Made by a program: the position numbers and the translations under genes | In this document: in pieces, positions 17,130-26,157 of the stretch | How positions within the stretch are numbered: position 1 is the first letter of the stretch | How the letters are laid out: each line of letters begins with the position of its first letter | Assembly: GCF_017571525.1 (NCBI RefSeq) | Contig: NZ_JAGETY010000006.1 | Span: 248,001-312,000 of the forward strand | Direction: 5' to 3' | Origin: Hymenobacter sp. BT559 | Lineage (GTDB): Bacteria > Bacteroidota > Bacteroidia > Cytophagales > Hymenobacteraceae | Length of the DNA: 64,000 nucleotides | The notes under the pieces: model-generated | Told to the model about the DNA's origin: nothing | The model's database searches: none | The model's input: the letters and a program-made list of their open reading frames with translations, nothing else

Positions 17130-17963
17130 CTAAGGTCGCCGGCCGTTGTCTAGCCACAGCAGGCTCTGCAAGATAAACTGGCTTTGCGCTGGGCTGCTGA
17201 AGGTGGATGACAAAGGGCGATTGGTGCCGTGCTCGTAGTCCATGTCGTTGTGGCCCATGTTTAGATACACCATGCGGTAGCGGCGGTTGGTCCAGGCCAC
17301 GGGGTAATAGCCTTCGTGCCAGATTTCGTGCGGCTTGGGCCCGGTGCCCAGCGGAAAGCTGCTCGGGTCGATGGCCAGCAAGATGTCAATGTCGGGGTTC
17401 CGGCGCAGGTCGCGGGTCCACTTGTACCATTCATTGGGTGCCGAGGCAAAGGTGGCCGGCAGCTTCTGCGTAGTGGGGTGGCGGCGGTCTTGTACCCGCA
17501 GCGTGGCCAAAGTGGGCCGCCAGGTATTGCCCGCATATTCACCCGTACCCAAAAACTGCGTGTGGTACCAATCCCAATTTTGCGGGTAAGCCGAGGGCGT
17601 GAGCGCAAACGCCGCAAAATGGAACCCTAGCCAGGCCCCGCCGTGGTCCATATAGTCCTGAAAAGCGGCACGTTGCGCTGGCTGGTCAGGGCGCGTGTCG
17701 AGAAACACCACCACTTGGTAGCGCGCCAAAAAGCTGGCGTTCAGGTTTTGCCAATCAGAAGTCGTATCGTAGGCAAAGCCATGCTGCGCTGCCTGCTGCG
17801 GAAACCATTGGTTGGCCTCGTGCACAAAATCGACGTGGGCCAGGTCGTTCTTCCCCGTAAAGAAGGCAATAACCCGAAACGTAGCTGGCTTGCTGCCCTG
17901 GGCCCTGGCTAGCCCCGCCCAGGCGCTCAGCCCCATCAATAGTACTAGTCGCAGCAGTTTCAT
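17130..17963 (-). CDS. ThuA domain protein, secreted
   Basis: A 277-residue exported ThuA-like protein (class I glutamine-amidotransferase-like fold; family named from trehalose utilisation). Signal peptide MKLLRLVLLMGLSAWAGLARAQ, then VIAFFTGKNDLAHVDFVHEANQWF, the central DYMDHGGAWLGFHFAAF (DxGGGxxGxH-type motif) and the C-terminal PVAWTNRRYRMVYLNMGHNDMDYE (GR-x-x-Y-x-x-x-GH pattern). A TAGCTTTG promoter element lies 7 nt before the ATG. Probably acts on sugars in the periplasm; the reaction is not known for most members. Confidence 0.88.
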   Translation of the reverse strand: MKLLRLVLLMGLSAWAGLARAQGSKPATFRVIAFFTGKNDLAHVDFVHEANQWFPQQAAQHGFAYDTTSDWQNLNASFLARYQVVVFLDTRPDQPAQRAAFQDYMDHGGAWLGFHFAAFALTPSAYPQNWDWYHTQFLGTGEYAGNTWRPTLATLRVQDRRHPTTQKLPATFASAPNEWYKWTRDLRRNPDIDILLAIDPSSFPLGTGPKPHEIWHEGYYPVAWTNRRYRMVYLNMGHNDMDYEHGTNRPLSSTFSSPAQSQFILQSLLWLDNGRRP

Positions 17964-17970
17964 AGGGTGC

Positions 17971-17978
17971 CAAAGCTA
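17971..17978 (-). promoter_or_regulatory. -7 element TAGCTTTG for the ThuA gene
   Basis: Reverse complement of 17971-17978 is TAGCTTTG (exact TAnnTTTG), 7 nt before the ATG at 17963. Implies a nearly leaderless transcript. Confidence 0.55.
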
Positions 17979-18059
17979 CCGCGCGCTATGTGGTTTTTCA
18001 CCGCCAAAAAGGAGCATCGGCTAGGGTAGTTAGGGGAGGGGACCACTGCCGAGAGCCGC

Positions 18060-19343
18060 CTAACGGGTAAGCCGGTAAATCATGAGCGCCGTGCGCTCAA
18101 CCAGCTTCGGAAACTCTTTTAAATTAATGGTTTCGCCCGCGGCGTGCGCGCCCTTGCCGGGCGCACCCAAGCCATCGAGGCAGTCGAGATACTGCGCCAC
18201 GTACGATACGTCGCCGGCGCCACGGGCACCGGGGTCGCCGGCCACCACCGGCCCGAAGCCCAGGTCGCGGCTGGCCTGGTCGGCCAGGTCGGCTAGCTTC
18301 TGGTTGCCAGGGGTGGGGGCCATACCCGGTATGCCGTCGCTAAACGTGATTTCGGCCCGGGTACCCGGCAAATTCTGGCTCACGATGGCGCGCATCTTGG
18401 TACGGGCTGCTTCCTTCTGGGCTTCCGTGAGAAAGCGCAAGTCGCCGGCTACCGCTGCGCTAGGGGCAATAATATTGGTTTTGCCGACTACTTCGCCGCG
18501 GGCTTTGGCCTGGTCATACGTCACCTCAGAGCCGCCCACGATGAGGCCAGGATTAAAGGTCAGGTATTGCTCCTGGCTCAAGGTTTCGCGGAAGGAGTTG
18601 AGGATGCGCGCCACCTCATAGATAGCGCCGTAGCTCACATTCGGCTTAAAAATAGTAGAAGAATGCGCGGCCGTACCGAAAGTTTTCAGCTGCCAATTGC
18701 TGCTGCCGCGCCGGGCCGTGGCCACCGTGTGCCGGTCGATGGCATTTTCGAAGGCCAGGGCTACCTGCGCTTCTTTGGCCCTAGCAATGAAATTGGCGCG
18801 GGCTTCGGGGCCTTCGCCGCCACGCTCTTCGTCGCCGGTGAAGTAGGCCGTGATGCTGGCATCCTTGAGCAGCCCATTGGCTTGCAGCGCCTGCAGCGCC
18901 GCCAGTATCACCACGTCGCCGCCCTTCATGTCGTTTACGCCCTGGCCAGTGGCCGTCGAGTCGTTGAGCCGGGTGAACTTGGTAAACGGCATATCCAGCT
19001 CAAATACCGTGTCGAGGTGCCCAATCAGGAAGAGGCGCTTGCCCTTTTTGCCTTTGTGCTGAGCCACCAGATGGCCCGCCCGCTGCATGCTGGCCGGCAT
19101 GGCTACCCACTCGGTTTTGAACCCTAGCGCATCAAACTCCTTCTGGAATATCGTGCCCACTTCGCGTACGCCCTTCACATTGAGCGTGCCGCTGTTAATG
19201 TTTACTACCTGCTCCAGCAGCTTCTCGGTCTGCGGCACGTGCTGCTGCACCGAGGCAATTAGTTTGCGCTCGGTAGACGTAAGCTTTTGCGCCTGGGCGG
19301 CGGAGCAGCCAAGGAAAGCGAAGGCAAGTAGGAGTTTTTTCAC
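18060..19343 (-). CDS. M20 family metallopeptidase (glutamate carboxypeptidase-like), secreted
   Basis: A 427-residue two-zinc peptidase of the M20/CPG2 type. GTG start and signal peptide (MKKLLLAFAFLGCSAAQAQ). Motifs: LIGHLDTVF (first zinc His and catalytic Asp), GQGVNDMKGGDVV (bridging Asp), FTGDEERGGEG (catalytic Glu and zinc Glu) and a late AHAAGETINL (zinc His). A dimerisation/lid domain lies about residues 215-320. Separated by 96 nt from the ThuA gene on the same strand. Likely cleaves C-terminal residues from peptides in the periplasm. Confidence 0.9.
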   Translation of the reverse strand: MKKLLLAFAFLGCSAAQAQKLTSTERKLIASVQQHVPQTEKLLEQVVNINSGTLNVKGVREVGTIFQKEFDALGFKTEWVAMPASMQRAGHLVAQHKGKKGKRLFLIGHLDTVFELDMPFTKFTRLNDSTATGQGVNDMKGGDVVILAALQALQANGLLKDASITAYFTGDEERGGEGPEARANFIARAKEAQVALAFENAIDRHTVATARRGSSNWQLKTFGTAAHSSTIFKPNVSYGAIYEVARILNSFRETLSQEQYLTFNPGLIVGGSEVTYDQAKARGEVVGKTNIIAPSAAVAGDLRFLTEAQKEAARTKMRAIVSQNLPGTRAEITFSDGIPGMAPTPGNQKLADLADQASRDLGFGPVVAGDPGARGAGDVSYVAQYLDCLDGLGAPGKGAHAAGETINLKEFPKLVERTALMIYRLTR

Positions 19344-19360
19344 GGCACACGGGGCTTGTA

Positions 19361-19858
19361 ATGATTAGCAAGGTACTGGCAGATTCTGGCGCGAGTTTAG
19401 CGCAGCGTAACTCGTGCTACCTGGCCTCGCGCCCGCCGGGGGCCAACCTGCACCGGATACTGGCCACCAACACCCTCATTTTTGGGGTCGGACTCATCCT
19501 GTTTTCGCACACCCCGTGGTACCCGCTGGCCCTGGCGTTCATTGCGGTGGGCGCGTTTGGCATGATGTCGCAAATCACCATCAGCAACACGCTGCTGCAA
19601 ACCACCGCCGACCCCGCCATGCGCTGGCGAGTCATCAGCTTCTACGTGCTGGCCTACACGGGCATGGTGCCCCTAGGTAGCCTGCTGGTGGGGGTAGCGG
19701 CGCAGCACATCGGCGTGCAAAACACGGTGTTGGTGCAAGGCGTGCTGGCTCTCGGCCTAGGCGCGCTGCACTGGCGCTCGCTGCACCAGCAGCCAGCGGT
19801 ACGCACCGAACTGCCCGCCCAGGCCAACTCTACGCAGGGCCTGGCGTTGTCGAGCTAG
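19361..19858 (+). pseudogene. Truncated MFS transporter (C-terminal third only)
   Basis: The open frame encodes 165 residues; from residue 21 (about 19421) it matches the C-terminal part of MFS_3/EntS-like exporters: four or so membrane helices with ISNTLLQTTADPAMRWRV (usual DPxMRGRVxS; here Gly is replaced by Trp) and GMVPLGSLLVGVAAQHIG. Full members have about 400 residues, so the N-terminal two thirds are missing. The homology starts within a few bases of the end of repeat copy 19386-19417, and a second copy (19881-19912) lies 22 nt after the stop. The first 20 residues are encoded by repeat sequence. Almost surely a non-functional remnant. Confidence 0.8.
19386..19417. repeat. Palindromic repeat, copy 1 (at left end of MFS remnant)
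   Basis: 32 nt starting CTGGCGCGAGTTTAGCGCAG, identical in 31 of 32 positions and same orientation to 19881-19912. Each copy is itself an imperfect palindrome (CTGGCGCGAGTT / AACTCGTGC). Together the copies bracket the truncated MFS gene. Confidence 0.85.
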
Positions 19859-19880
19859 CAACCGTCCTATGTTTACAGCA

Positions 19881-19912
19881 CTGGCGCGAGTTTAGCGCAG
19901 TGTAACTCGTGC
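19881..19912. repeat. Palindromic repeat, copy 2 (at right end of MFS remnant, left edge of AT-rich island)
   Basis: Direct copy of 19386-19417 with one mismatch. It is followed by CAG, completing an imperfect 35-bp palindrome. Immediately after it the base composition falls sharply (AT-rich gene ending at 19934). Confidence 0.85.
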
Positions 19913-19933
19913 CAGTAATATTAGTTTCACAAT

Positions 19934-20905
19934 TTAATTCTGACGCAGTTTCCAAACAAAGAAATATTTGTTATTTCTTATCTCGGATTCAATATTTACT
20001 AACTCCTTGGCGTTATCTCCAAATTTGCTTAAATAATTAATGCCACCAAGTCCAGTAACAACTTGGCTAATATTATCTGGTAAAAAATGCGAAAAAAGTC
20101 CGATAGAAACAAAAGTTGTTCCGACAACAAAATCCTTTATCAAGTCGGATTTAATCATCTTTTTGGATGATTTAATGACTTGATTCATCTTCTGAATTTC
20201 AGGTTCTATCTCATCCCTGAACGCATCTTTCAGATTGTCATTATTGTCTTTGGTATTGGATAAGAATGTTGTAAGAGAATGTCTGTAGACCTGGAATGCT
20301 TCACCTTCATTCTTCCGCAGTTCTATTATTCTATTTAAATCAATACTAGGTAAGTAAGGGATATTATGTGAAAGGGAACTGCTTAATTTGTCATTAAGTT
20401 CTTTTTTATTCTTGTTGAGAATAAGTTTAGAATCAAGCTCTCTGTCTGTTAGGTATGACGAATTATAGAAGTTTGAATAATAGTTTTGTGTTAACAAGTC
20501 ATCAATTATCGGTTCAACAAACATATTTATCAAACCCAGTTTTGTGGCTTGCCTTTTTGTTAAAACCCCTTTGGTTTTTCTTCCTAATTTTCTCTTCAAA
20601 TCAACAAGGCCTTCTCCAAAAAAATGTAATCCAGCAGGATGCTCCATAATTTCATGTGGGCCTTCTATCACGATGTAAGTATTTCCTTCATAATTGGTAT
20701 CGAGAGAAAACTCGAAATCCTGTAAGAATTTATCATTCAGTAGTTTTTCTGCATCGTTGATGCGCTCTTCGTACTCTCTTGTAATCGCCTTCGTTTCGCG
20801 TAAGCAGTCTTTGCAAATATGTTGAAATGAGTTGGTGAACATGAAAATGCCCTCTTCAAGTAATGGTTTTACATGAAAAAGTACTTTTATATCTGTGGCA
20901 AGCAA
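19934..20905 (-). CDS. C-terminal part of a frameshifted AT-rich gene, unknown function
   Basis: 323 codons from a TTG at 20905, but the frame is really the continuation of 20922-21245: dropping one T in a run of eight (20924-20931) joins them into about 437 residues through NDHARFLLATDIKVLFHVKPLLEEGIF. Features: a possible zinc knuckle HICKDC (Cys-x-x-Cys), charged helical stretches (REYEERINDAEKLLNDKF; IELRKNEGEAFQVYRHSL) and one hydrophobic segment near the C-terminus (TTFVSIGLFSHFLPDNISQVV). Base composition and codon use (Lys AAA, Asn AAT, Ile ATA) are far more AT-rich than all neighbours, which indicates horizontal acquisition. No family recognised. Confidence 0.6.
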   Translation of the reverse strand: MLATDIKVLFHVKPLLEEGIFMFTNSFQHICKDCLRETKAITREYEERINDAEKLLNDKFLQDFEFSLDTNYEGNTYIVIEGPHEIMEHPAGLHFFGEGLVDLKRKLGRKTKGVLTKRQATKLGLINMFVEPIIDDLLTQNYYSNFYNSSYLTDRELDSKLILNKNKKELNDKLSSSLSHNIPYLPSIDLNRIIELRKNEGEAFQVYRHSLTTFLSNTKDNNDNLKDAFRDEIEPEIQKMNQVIKSSKKMIKSDLIKDFVVGTTFVSIGLFSHFLPDNISQVVTGLGGINYLSKFGDNAKELVNIESEIRNNKYFFVWKLRQN

Positions 20906-20921
20906 AAAACGGGCGTGGTCA

Positions 20922-21245
20922 TTAAAAAAAACTTATGTGTAAGTATTTATCAAAAGGATTTTGTATATAGACAACGTCCGCATACAATATGGCATTTCTT
21001 GCTAAAGTATCTATATGCTTTGTACGGCATCTTTCCTCATAGCAAGGGAAAACACCGCCACTTAAAGTATTATTAGCTACAAAGCTGAATTTGGAATCAA
21101 TAGGTCTATTGGAATTTTGTTGGATAATAGTCATTATGGATGCTATTACCCCATGAATTTTATCATCGCTCAGAGTAGCTATGATTTTATCACAGTGTTT
21201 AGGTGTCCAGAGTTGCCGGTAGAATAATTCAAAAAGCTCTTTCAT
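20922..21245 (-). CDS. N-terminal part of a frameshifted AT-rich gene, unknown function
   Basis: 107 residues from ATG 21245, ending at TAA directly after a U8 run (agt ttt ttt taa). Starts MKELFELFYRQLWTPKHCDK; contains FPCYEERC and the segment ARNAILYADVVYIQNPFDKYLHI. The following frame continues with residues that fit on smoothly, so this is the front of the 19934-20905 product. Either a disabling indel in a homopolymer, a phase-variable tract, a +1 programmed slip (UUU UAA), or a sequence error. AT-rich like its other half. Confidence 0.6.
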   Translation of the reverse strand: MKELFELFYRQLWTPKHCDKIIATLSDDKIHGVIASIMTIIQQNSNRPIDSKFSFVANNTLSGGVFPCYEERCRTKHIDTLARNAILYADVVYIQNPFDKYLHISFF

Positions 21246-21262
21246 AAAAGAAAATTATTAGT

Positions 21263-21294
21263 ATCAGAGCATGGTGCATTTGCCATGCTCTGAT
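21263..21294. terminator. Perfect 12-bp hairpin between icmF and the AT-rich gene
   Basis: Arms 21263-21274 and 21283-21294 (ATCAGAGCATGG) are exact reverse complements with an 8-nt loop. On the minus strand it follows the icmF stop by 50 nt and precedes a T-rich stretch, so it probably ends icmF transcripts before the AT-rich gene. It also marks the right edge of the AT-rich patch. Confidence 0.6.
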
Positions 21295-21344
21295 TACTTT
21301 TTGAAGTTGGAAAATTATCTGGCCTTCTTTTCAAAAGAGTAAAC

Positions 21345-24300
21345 CTACATATTCCGACGATACTGCCCGCCAACCTCAAATAGTGCGTTCGTAATCTGAC
21401 CTAGGGAGCAGGTTTTCACTGTTTCCATTAGCTCGGCGAAGAGGTTGCCATTCTGCACGGCGATTTGCTGCAAGCGCTTCAGGGCGGCGGGGGTAGCGGC
21501 GGCGTTGCGGGCGTGCAGGGCTTCGAGCATCGTAATCTGGTACTGCTTTTCCTCCTCCGTGGCGCGGATGACTTCGGCCGGGATGACCGTGGGCGAGCCC
21601 TTAGACGAGAGGAAGGTATTGACGCCGATAATCGGGTATTCGCCGGTGTGCTTCAGCATCTCGTAGTGCAGGCTTTCCTCCTGGATTTTGCCGCGCTGGT
21701 ACATGGTTTCCATGGCGCCGAGCACGCCGCCGCGCTCCGTGATGCGGTCAAATTCGAGCAGCACCGCTTCCTCGACTAGGTCGGTCAGCTCCTCGATGAT
21801 GAAGGAGCCTTGCAGCGGGTTTTCGTTTTTGGCTAGTCCCAGCTCGCGGTTGATGATGAGCTGAATGGCCATGGCGCGGCGCACACTTTCCTCGGTGGGG
21901 GTAGTGATGGCCTCGTCGTAGGCGTTGGTATGCAGTGAGTTGCAGTTGTCGTAGATGGCGTAGAGCGCCTGCAACGTGGTGCGAATGTCGTTGAAGTCGA
22001 TTTCCTGGGCGTGCAGCGAGCGGCCCGAGGTCTGGATGTGGTACTTCAACATCTGGCTGCGGGCGTTGGCGCCGTACTTCAGCTTCATGGCCTTGGCCCA
22101 GATGCGGCGCGCTACCCGCCCAATGACGGCGTACTCGGGGTCGATGCCGTTGGAGAAGAAGAACGACAGGTTGGGCGCGAAGTCGTTGACGTTCATGCCC
22201 CGGCTCACGTAGTACTCCACGAAGGTGAAGCCGTTGGAGAGCGTGAGCGCCAGCTGGGTAATCGGGTTGGCCCCGGCCTCCGCAATGTGGTAGCCCGAGA
22301 TGCTGACCGAGTAGAAGTTGCGCACCTTCTCGGTGATGAAATACTCCTGTACGTCGCCCATCAGGCGCAGCGCAAACTCGGTGCTGAAAATGCAGGTGTT
22401 CTGGGCCTGGTCTTCCTTCAGAATATCGGCCTGCACGGTGCCGCGTACCTGGGTCAGCGTCGTGGCCTTGATTTGCTGGTACACGTCGGCGGGCAGCACG
22501 TCTTCGCCGGTCACGCCGAGCAGCAGCAGGCCTAGGCCGTTGTTGCCCTCGGGCAGCTCGCCTTGGTAGCGGGGGCGGGGCTGCTGCTTGGCAGCAAAAA
22601 TGGCGTCGATTTTGGCATCCACCTCGGCTTCGAGGCCGTTTTGGTGGATGTACTTCTCGCAGTTCTGGTCGATGGCCGCGTTCATGAAAAACGCCGCTAG
22701 GGTCGCCGCCGGGCCGTTGATGGTCATGCTCACCGAGGTGGCCGGGTGCGAGAGGTCGAAGCCCGAGTAGAGCTTCTTGGCATCGTCGAGGCAGGCGATG
22801 CTCACGCCCGCGTTGCCGATTTTGCCGTAGATGTCGGGCCGGTGGTCGGGGTCTTCGCCGTAGAGCGTCACCGAGTCGAAGGCCGTGCTCAAGCGCTTGG
22901 CCGGCAAGCCTTTACTCACGTAGTGGAAGCGGCGGTTGGTGCGCTCCGGCCCGCCCTCGCCCGCAAACATGCGGGTTGGGTCTTCACCCTCGCGCTTGAA
23001 CGGGAACACGCCCGCCGTGTAGGGAAACTCGCCGGGAAAATTCTCCTGCATGGCCCAGCGCAGGCGGTCGCCCCAGCCTAGGTAGCGCGGCACGGCCACC
23101 TTGGGTATCTCATTGCCCGAGAGCGAGGTAGTGTGCGTTTTGACCCGGATTTCCTTGTCGCGCACCTTGTACACGTACTCGGGGTTGCGGTAATTTTGGA
23201 GGGTAGCCTCCCAGTTTTCCAGAATGGCCTGGGCGTCGGCGTCCAGGCGGCGCAGCTGGGTTTGCACGTTTTTGGCAAAGTCCTGGGCCGTGGCGTCGGC
23301 GCTATCGGCGGCGCCGTAGTGCCTGGCTAGGGTCGCAAACGAGCCTGCTACCTCGGCAATGGCCACCTGCTCGGCCACGCGCTTGTCGTAGGCGCGGTTG
23401 TTTTCCGCAATCTCGGAGAGGTAGCGCGTGCGGCTCGGCGGAATGATGTAGACCTTTTCCGACTGCTCGGCGCTGGTTTCGAGCTGCGAGGCAAACTGCG
23501 CGCCCGTCTTCTCCTCCAGCGTGCTAAGAATGGCGCGGTAGAGCCGGTTCATGCCGGGGTCGTTGAACTGCGAGGCGATGGTGCCAAAAACAGGCATTTC
23601 ATCCAGCGGCGAATCCCAGCGCTGGTGGTTGCGCTGGTACTGCTTGCGCACGTCGCGCAGGGCGTCGAGGCCACCGCGCTTGTCAAACTTGTTGAGCGCA
23701 ATGACATCGGCAAAGTCCAGCATGTCAATCTTTTCGAGCTGCGTGGCCGCGCCGTACTCGGGCGTCATCACGTAGAGGCTCACGTCGGAGTGCTCGATGA
23801 TTTCGGTGTCGCTCTGGCCGATACCGCTGGTTTCCAGAATAATCAGGTCGAAGTCGGCGGCCTTTACCACGTCTACCGCGTCTTGCACATAGCGGCTGAG
23901 CGCGAGGTTGCTCTGGCGCGTGGCCAGCGAGCGCATGTACACCCGTGGCGAGTTGATGGCGTTCATCCGGATGCGGTCGCCGAGCAGCGCGCCGCCGGTT
24001 TTACGCTTGCTAGGGTCCACCGAAATGATGGCTAGCGTCTTCTCCGGGAAGTCGAGCAGGAAGCGCCGCACCAGTTCATCGACCAGCGACGACTTGCCCG
24101 CGCCACCCGTACCCGTGATACCTAGGATGGGCGCCCCCTGGGTTTTGCTGGGTGTCAAAAGCTGAGTGTCGTTGCTTTCCTGCTGCTGAAAGTCAGCCAC
24201 CAGTTGGCCTTTCACGCGCTCAAATTCCTCGGGGAAGTTTTCCGCCGCCGAAATCAAGCGGCCAATGCTACGGGCGTCCTTCTCCTTAATATGCGAAACC

Positions 24301-24767
24301 TCGCCGTTCAGCTTCTGGCCCGTAGGGAAGTCGCTCTTTTCCAGCAGGTCATTAATCATACCTTGCAGGCCGAGCGAGCGGCCATCATCGGGCGAGTACA
24401 GGCGCGTGATGCCGTAGCCTTGCAGCTCCGTGATTTCGGAGGGCAGGATAACGCCGCCGCCGCCGCCGAAGATTTTGATGTGGCCCGCGCCGCGCTCCTT
24501 CAGCAGGTCATACATGTACTTGAAGTACTCGTTGTGCCCGCCCTGGTAGCTGGTGATGGCAATGGCCTGGGCATCTTCCTGAATGGCGCAGTCCACAATT
24601 TCCTGCACCGAGCGGTTGTGCCCCAGGTGAATCACCTCGGCGCCGCTGCTCTGAATGATACGTCGCATGATGTTGATGGCCGCGTCGTGGCCGTCGAACA
24701 GCGCAGCGGCTGTAACGATGCGAATGTGGTTTTTGGGCTTGTAGGGGGCAGCTGGGGCGGGATGCAT
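21345..24767 (-). CDS. icmF: Fused isobutyryl-CoA mutase with G-protein chaperone domain
   Basis: A 1140-residue adenosylcobalamin-dependent acyl-CoA mutase (isobutyryl-CoA to n-butyryl-CoA) fused to its chaperone. Domain order: B12-binding ([10 protein letters not shown] about 24-33, [16 protein letters not shown]), MeaI-like GTPase (GTGGAGKSS Walker A about 220, [36 protein letters not shown]), linker, then the substrate-binding TIM barrel ([60 protein letters not shown]). This order and the length define IcmF rather than two-subunit methylmalonyl-CoA mutase. No cobalamin riboswitch is visible in the 131-nt upstream gap. Adjacent genes are unrelated. Confidence 0.93.
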   Translation of the reverse strand: MHPAPAAPYKPKNHIRIVTAAALFDGHDAAINIMRRIIQSSGAEVIHLGHNRSVQEIVDCAIQEDAQAIAITSYQGGHNEYFKYMYDLLKERGAGHIKIFGGGGGVILPSEITELQGYGITRLYSPDDGRSLGLQGMINDLLEKSDFPTGQKLNGEVSHIKEKDARSIGRLISAAENFPEEFERVKGQLVADFQQQESNDTQLLTPSKTQGAPILGITGTGGAGKSSLVDELVRRFLLDFPEKTLAIISVDPSKRKTGGALLGDRIRMNAINSPRVYMRSLATRQSNLALSRYVQDAVDVVKAADFDLIILETSGIGQSDTEIIEHSDVSLYVMTPEYGAATQLEKIDMLDFADVIALNKFDKRGGLDALRDVRKQYQRNHQRWDSPLDEMPVFGTIASQFNDPGMNRLYRAILSTLEEKTGAQFASQLETSAEQSEKVYIIPPSRTRYLSEIAENNRAYDKRVAEQVAIAEVAGSFATLARHYGAADSADATAQDFAKNVQTQLRRLDADAQAILENWEATLQNYRNPEYVYKVRDKEIRVKTHTTSLSGNEIPKVAVPRYLGWGDRLRWAMQENFPGEFPYTAGVFPFKREGEDPTRMFAGEGGPERTNRRFHYVSKGLPAKRLSTAFDSVTLYGEDPDHRPDIYGKIGNAGVSIACLDDAKKLYSGFDLSHPATSVSMTINGPAATLAAFFMNAAIDQNCEKYIHQNGLEAEVDAKIDAIFAAKQQPRPRYQGELPEGNNGLGLLLLGVTGEDVLPADVYQQIKATTLTQVRGTVQADILKEDQAQNTCIFSTEFALRLMGDVQEYFITEKVRNFYSVSISGYHIAEAGANPITQLALTLSNGFTFVEYYVSRGMNVNDFAPNLSFFFSNGIDPEYAVIGRVARRIWAKAMKLKYGANARSQMLKYHIQTSGRSLHAQEIDFNDIRTTLQALYAIYDNCNSLHTNAYDEAITTPTEESVRRAMAIQLIINRELGLAKNENPLQGSFIIEELTDLVEEAVLLEFDRITERGGVLGAMETMYQRGKIQEESLHYEMLKHTGEYPIIGVNTFLSSKGSPTVIPAEVIRATEEEKQYQITMLEALHARNAAATPAALKRLQQIAVQNGNLFAELMETVKTCSLGQITNALFEVGGQYRRNM

Positions 24768-24856
24768 GGGGGAGGGAGGGGTAGGGCGAAGAGAGAAGCC
24801 GCTAGCAGAATGAGCTATGCAGCGGCAGCAGGTTTTAACTACACGAAGGTACGAAA

Positions 24857-24883
24857 AAGCCCCGGCGGGGTAGGCCGGGGCTT
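24857..24883 (-). terminator. Terminator after the SUKH-like gene
   Basis: Arms 24857-24866 (AAGCCCCGGC) and 24874-24883 form a 10-bp GC-rich stem with a 7-nt loop; on the minus strand TTTTTCG follows. It separates the 24899-25240 gene from icmF. Confidence 0.8.
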
Positions 24884-24898
24884 AAGTAACTAGAAGAG

Positions 24899-25240
24899 CT
24901 AGGAATATTCAGCTTGCAAGTATTCCAGGAACTCGCGCCACGTTAGGCCAAGTATAATGAGTGTTTCTGGGTCGTGGCCGATGAACGGCGTTTCAACAAA
25001 ACGCCCGGTCGCCTTTTCAATGGCAAATGCTTCCCCATCATGAGCACCTATTAGGAAATAGCCAGGATAAAATTCAGTGGCTTCATAGTCGGCATTGAAC
25101 TGGAGCAGTTCATCGGCTTCAATGAGATAGGCAAACCCAAACTGATAGGTGCTCTCAGCTGCGAATAAATAAGCCAGATATTCCGATGGTAGCTCAAAAT
25201 CGAGAGTTTGTAAAAACTCTTGTTTGTATTGTGGTGGCAT
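24899..25240 (-). CDS. SMI1/KNR4 (SUKH) family protein, possible immunity protein
   Basis: 113 residues with a SUKH-like pattern: LDFELPSEYLAYLF at the N-terminus, FYPGYFLIGAHDGEAFAIEKATGRFVETPFIG in the middle (the family's W/Y-x-I-G-s-DGGGEAFaiD region) and an acidic C-terminal helix (LTWREFLEYLQAEYS). SUKH proteins often neutralise polymorphic toxins, but no toxin gene is adjacent, so it is an orphan. Slightly more AT-rich than its neighbours. Ends at a terminator; starts at ATG 25240. Confidence 0.7.
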   Translation of the reverse strand: MPPQYKQEFLQTLDFELPSEYLAYLFAAESTYQFGFAYLIEADELLQFNADYEATEFYPGYFLIGAHDGEAFAIEKATGRFVETPFIGHDPETLIILGLTWREFLEYLQAEYS

Positions 25241-25365
25241 ATGCTATTGACTTAAAGCAGCGCTCGCCTCTAAGTGACTGCTGCTTATGCAAAAGTGCCG
25301 CTAGTCCTATTGCAAGAGGCTAGCGGCACTCGTTCAGTTAAAGGGCTAAGACTATATGAGCAGCC

Positions 25366-25773
25366 CTAGCGCGCAGGCAGGCCAGCTACGCCGGCCTCAG
25401 CTACAGTGTGGTCGTTTTCCACGGTGCTGCCCGATACGCCGATGGCGCCCATCACCTGGCCACCGTCGCCCACCAGCGGAATGCCGCCGGGGAAGGTAAT
25501 AAGGCCACCATTCGACACCTCAATGTTGAAGAGTGGGCCGCCAGGCTGCGACAGTTTACCTAACTCGCCGGTGGGCATATCGAAGAAGCGCGCCGTTTTG
25601 GCTTTCTTAATGGAAATGTCGAGCGAGCCCAGCCAGGCATCGTCCATGCGGATGAAGGCTACCAGGTTGGCGCCGGCGTCTACCACGGCGATGTTCATTT
25701 TGACGCCCATGGCTACGGCTTTTTCGTGCGCGGCTTGCACCACGCCCTGCGCTTGTTTGAGGGTAAGACCCAT
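25366..25773 (-). CDS. GlcG/HbpS family (heme-binding-like) protein
   Basis: A 135-residue single-domain protein of the GlcG/HbpS family. Typical elements: [62 protein letters not shown] and the glycine-rich [27 protein letters not shown]. The ATG at 25773 (MGLTLKQ) is preferred to 25806 because homology starts there. Family members bind heme, cobalamin or small ligands, or have no known role; the function here is unknown. Confidence 0.87.
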   Translation of the reverse strand: MGLTLKQAQGVVQAAHEKAVAMGVKMNIAVVDAGANLVAFIRMDDAWLGSLDISIKKAKTARFFDMPTGELGKLSQPGGPLFNIEVSNGGLITFPGGIPLVGDGGQVMGAIGVSGSTVENDHTVAEAGVAGLPAR

Positions 25774-25963
25774 AAAAGTTAGGTATGCTAAAAAGGTGAG
25801 TGCCAAACAATCTGTGCCCAGCTTGCGGCTAGGGTAGTACGCAAGCGCGGGGCGGTAGTTGACCTGGCACCGGCCCAGCCATCTGGATAGAATGCAAGGG
25901 CCGGAATTGCCCCTTACTGCGCCGATGGTATCGCCTTGGCTTTAACCTAAAAAACGCTACCTG

Positions 25964-26056
25964 ATGGGGCTAGCGAGTAATAGGTTGTGGCGGTATAAAC
26001 AGCGGTTCGACCCGGCCGGCCGCAACCCTGGCAAGCGGTGGCAGCAGTGGAAGTAA
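25964..26056 (+). CDS. Possible very short basic ORF (30 residues)
   Basis: The 384-nt gap between the GlcG/HbpS gene and lepA has no convincing gene. The only notable frame is ATG 25964 to TAA 26054-26056, encoding a 30-residue peptide rich in Arg, Lys, Trp and Gln (MGLASNRLWRYKQRFD...). Its basic, aromatic composition could be a small leader or regulatory peptide, but no ribosome site or homologue is evident. Listed for completeness with low confidence. Confidence 0.2.
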   Translation: MGLASNRLWRYKQRFDPAGRNPGKRWQQWK

Positions 26057-26157
26057 AAGGGTTTTTAGCAGAAACGGACTAGGTGTGAACTTCCTCTCAG
26101 GCATACGCCTTGCCAGTAATTGGCCGTATCTTCGTGCTGCGATAAAACCGCCCTCCG

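Noticed and set aside
24768..24898. Possible cobalamin riboswitch upstream of icmF
   Set aside because: The gap is only 131 nt and is mostly the terminator of the preceding gene; no B12-box-like sequence was seen.
25990..26030. GGTTCGA-containing stretch resembling a tRNA T-arm
   Set aside because: The flanks of the loop do not form a 5-bp stem and no acceptor, D or anticodon arm fits around it.
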